From assembly GCA_009602735.1 (NCBI GenBank), contig WELA01010748.1:56488-88503 (forward strand): a stretch of DNA of 32,016 nt, given 5' to 3'. Below are positions 29,201-32,016 of this stretch, in pieces. The notes below the pieces were generated by a model, which saw only the letters and a program-made list of their open reading frames with translations, ran no database searches and was not told the DNA's origin. The position numbers and the translations under genes were made by a program. Source of the DNA: Mesotaenium endlicherianum. Its lineage: Eukaryota > Streptophyta > Zygnematophyceae > Zygnematales > Mesotaeniaceae. Each line of letters opens with the position of its first letter. Position 1 is the first letter of the stretch.

Positions 29201-31447
29201 CGATAGCGCGCGCAGTCAATCTCCATGGCAGCTGTTGACCTGAGGAGACAGTGGGTGGACACACAACTCGAGCCTCTGACTCGGACGGCAAGTGCAGAGA
29301 AAGAGTGACACGTATCCGTCACGCACTGCTTGCTGGCCTTTGTAATGGGTGGCGCTAATGTTTGTCGCATTTCTAAGCAGATGACATGTGGCATACCGGA
29401 TGTTGCAGGCGGGACCACGGGTACAGCCACGTCGCAGCCGCCAACTGGCACCTGGACCCTCTGACGCATGCCATCTGTGTTCACGTGATACAGCCAGGTG
29501 GCATTCCCCGTCTTCCGGAGATCCTGGCAGCGGAAGAGGTTGGGCGCTGGGCGGCATTCCGAGACGAGAAGCACAGGCAGCTTGCTTCTTTTGGACTGCC
29601 CCCAAAAAAATAAGAAATCCAATGAGATATGTATAAATATCTATATCTATACATGAGTATTTGTATATATGTATGTGTGTATATATACATACATATACAT
29701 ATTTTCTCATATATGAAAGCCATGCAGAGCAATTTCTGCATGTGTGGTACCATACTACAGGAGGGACATTTTGTATCATGCATTTCCCCAAACAACAAAA
29801 ACGAAGACAAGTCATGTGTACAAATTTCAGGTGCAGAATCAACGCACATTCAGTCTGACGGGTGGCATAGCCAGGCCAGCAGGCTGCAGTGCAAGAAGCT
29901 CTTCATCCGCCAGATGTCAGACTCCCCAGCCTCCACACGGACATTGCGCAATGCATTATATCTAATTCCTTAATTCTCAGATACAACAGATATGTCCTTA
30001 GATATGTTCCCAAGTTCCCACCTGGGCGGCCGCGCCGGCTGCCACCAGCAGCATGTGGTGCCTCATCACGTTCCTCGCCCACCGCCAGTCCGCCACCTGG
30101 CACGGCACATGTGCCACCAGGGCGTCCAGGCGAGCCACCGCAGGCGGCCACGCAGGCATGGGCAGGGCGGGGCAGCTGCCCTGACTTTCATCCACCCACT
30201 CCGGATAGAGGTCCTGCCAGCTGGGGGAGGTGCCGTCTGCCAGCTGGACAACGGGAATGTCCAAGATCCTGCCATGTGGCAGCGCCTCCTTCCACCTCGC
30301 CGCCTCCTCCTGCCCCACATTCAGTAGGCCCAATCGGACCAGCCTGTCGGGACGAGATGCCGAAAATATGGGCTCCAGGAAAGAGTACCCTTCGGGGGGG
30401 CTGCCAGCCCCCTGCCAGACAGCTGTCTCACCTGCGCCCTCCCCTGATGGACCTCCTCCAGTCGTGCCACCTGTTGCTGCACCGGCAGCCTCGCTCTCCC
30501 CCCCTCCCTCCCCCTCTTTAGCTTCCTCTGATCCCAATTCTGATTCCTTTCCTCCCGCTCCCGCTCCTGCTCCCGCTCCCCCTCCCCCTCCCCCTGCTCT
30601 TTTTTCTGCACCTGCTGCTCCTCCTGCTTCCTCTCCTCCAGTTGCTCCCCTTGAAAATTCGCGAGTGCTGATCTCCCCCCCCCCTGCGTCTTGCTGCTGC
30701 TTTGGCTGTCTTGCATCCGCGTGGCTATCTCTTCCCTCGTCACCCACTCCCGCTCCGCCGCTGCTCCGCTTGTCAAGCTCATCGCTCTTTCCTTCTCTCT
30801 GGCCCTCCCCCTCTTGATCCTCTCCCTGCGGCCTTTGCTTACCGCCCGCCTCCCCTTCCGAAGCGCCACCAGGTGAGCCCTCCTCCCTCCCTCCCTTGGC
30901 CCCGGCCTCTTCTTCTCCTCCCCCCGCTTTCCTTGTCCCTTCCTCATCCTGACTCCCATCTGCTTCGCGTGCAGGCAACGGTTTTGTTTCGCTACTACCA
31001 CTTGTCACGCCCTCGCTCTCCGTCGTCCCGGCAGCCCCGCTTTCTTTCTGGTCAGTTGCTCCCGCGCCCTCGCCCTCGCCCTCGCCCTTGGCCTCACCCT
31101 TTTGCCCTTTTCTCTCCATCTGTGTGCCAGGGAGCTCCTTGATCCTTATATCCATGACTTCCTCTTCCCTCTTCCGGCCTCCCCCTTCCTTATCTCCTCG
31201 CTCCTCGTCTCCTCCCATCTTGTTGCCTCCCTCCTTGTCTCCTACCTCCTTGGCGTGCGCATCCCCCCACGTAGGCTCTGAGGGCCCGCCAGCTGTCGGC
31301 TCCTCTCGCTCCGCGCCGCCCACGGCCTTGCCGCCCGCGGCGTCGGCCTCGCCTCCGCCGTCGGCCGCCTCAGAGACTCGGACGCCGCCAGCTGTTGGCT
31401 CCTCCTGCTCCTCACTGCGTTGCACAACTCCTGCTCCTCCTGGGGCC
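26217..31447 (-). CDS. GUX: GUX-like xylan alpha-glucuronosyltransferase (GT8), missing its first exon
   Basis: Five exons join in exact phase: 31447-30022, 29595-29397, 28751-28493, 27692-27461 and 26759-26217 (stop TGA), 885 residues. The first visible exon starts in phase 2 after CCTTTGCAG, so a signal-anchor exon like the one at 21362 is expected off the right edge. About 345 acidic Gly/Glu/Lys-rich residues form a long stem. The family blocks follow: LGLLNVG, SPSWQDLYPEWVDE, ECRPAPNLFRC, VQVPVGGCDVAVP, YATVLHSVEKYVCGA, IERIRNPHAK, YNEWNY/SKLRLWQL, the metal-binding FIDADVLVL (DAD at 27635-27643), FNSGMMVIEPSGCTF, VSYNGGDQGFLNE and HYLGMKPW near 26540. Plant GUX enzymes are Golgi type II proteins that transfer glucuronic acid from UDP-GlcA to xylan. 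The substrate here is inferred from family; related PGSIP enzymes are the alternative. No lesion is seen, so this is the likely working copy of the inverted pair. Confidence 0.9.
27259..27284 (+). repeat. (GA)n microsatellite in GUX intron 4
   Basis: About 13 uninterrupted GA units, 5' of the last exon in gene sense. The pseudogene's corresponding intron is shorter and lacks it. Confidence 0.85.
28334..28465 (+). repeat. GT-dinucleotide tract in GUX intron 3
   Basis: GTGTGT with CG and TT interruptions on the plus strand, just inside the donor at 28492. It is the counterpart of the CA tract at 23612-23762 in the inverted pseudogene. Confidence 0.8.
28761..28820 (+). repeat. 30-bp direct duplication next to the acceptor of GUX exon 3
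   Basis: Two units begin CAGGAGTCAACA at 28761 and 28791, with three or four mismatches; a weaker third follows. In gene sense they end about ten bases before the exon start at 28751 and repeat GTTGACTCCTG, which includes a branch-point-like TGAC. Confidence 0.7.
29636..29715 (+). repeat. AT/TACA-rich simple sequence in GUX intron 1
   Basis: TATATGTATGTGTGTATATAT-type sequence upstream (gene sense) of exon 29595-29397. No gene signal. Confidence 0.55.
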
Positions 31448-32016
31448 CTGCAAAGGCTCACAGAAATTTTCTAAGAATAATGAGACTCTTCTGTCTTAGT
31501 GCGAGAAGAGTGACGGCCAATTGGAAAGGCATTTCATTCTGACAGGCATATACGAGAATTGAGAATGTCGCAGAGCAAGAGGATGTCAGGACTCAGATAT
31601 TGAAGGAATTTAATTATTAATTGTGGAAAATTGTCGGGAAGCTGATAGACCCCTCTCCCTGCACTCAGGCGAGGCGTGAGTAAGAAATTCTTGCAAAGCA
31701 GCTGGGCAACTCACTCACGTGAACTCACTCGCGTATAAATTGCAGTCGCGTAAAAATTGCCTCACTCGCGCTTAGAGATATGTCGTGTCTGCGTCGACCA
31801 CTTCACTTACACGCATAACGTACGCGCATGGATCAAGTCAGTCATCTTAATACTCGCGCGTGTCAATCACTTGTGCATCGCCCTCATTAAGTATCTCTAG
31901 CTCTTGGACACCGCGTGACACGACACCCACATTTAGCGGACTAGCTCAAAAAGAAAGAAAAAAGAAAGTCGTAACACTGCTCACTAGTCTCCCCCCGCCC
32001 CCCCCCCTCCACCCCT
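31448..32016 (-). other. Part of a GUX intron
   Basis: The acceptor CCTTTGCAG at 31448-31456 ends an intron whose start lies beyond the window. Words such as CACTCGCG recur near 31690-31770. The right end is a C-rich run. No coding signal on either strand. Confidence 0.5.

Overview
The window is eukaryotic nuclear DNA from the green-plant lineage. Genes are split by GT-AG introns of a few hundred bases to about 1 kb. The proteins recognised by eye are plant types: a PEPPER/FLK-like KH protein, a p24 beta-2-like cargo receptor and GUX-type GT8 glycosyltransferases. GC-rich exons full of Gly/Ala/Ser/Glu runs, many minisatellites and AT-rich spacers suggest a streptophyte alga or early-diverging plant, but the species cannot be fixed from the sequence. 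One 618-base run of N (11765-12382) is an assembly gap.

Layout. (1) 132-2578 (+): last three exons of a KH-domain RNA-binding protein; intron 447-1322 is made of imperfect tandem repeats. (2) 3896-7025 (-): a complete four-exon p24 beta-type gene, convergent with the KH gene; its introns carry several minisatellites. (3) 7368-8213: a non-autonomous Mutator-like element with terminal inverted repeats of about 255 bp and a near-perfect 9-bp target duplication. (4) 8656-17660 (+): a gene whose large last exon encodes four divergent RRM-like domains, a KH-like N-terminal region and an Arg/Glu/Asp-rich stretch. Small phase-compatible upstream exons are proposed, the first with two EAR-like motifs. 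A 41-bp minisatellite of about 20 copies ends exactly at one proposed splice acceptor. (5) 17661-21361: AT-rich, no gene recognised. (6) 21362-25375 (+) and 26217-31447 (-): a tail-to-tail inverted pair of GUX-like genes. The minus copy is intact as far as the window shows (its signal-anchor exon lies off the right edge). The plus copy keeps the signal-anchor exon but is a pseudogene: two exons and the catalytic DxD segment are deleted and several frames are broken.

Functionally, p24 proteins sort cargo between ER and Golgi, and GUX enzymes are Golgi-resident xylan glucuronosyltransferases. The KH and RRM proteins are predicted RNA-binding regulators. Nothing suggests these neighbours form a functional cluster. 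The most distinctive features are the dead/live GUX inverted pair, the unusual multi-RRM protein, and the repeated occurrence of tandem repeats directly against 3' splice sites.
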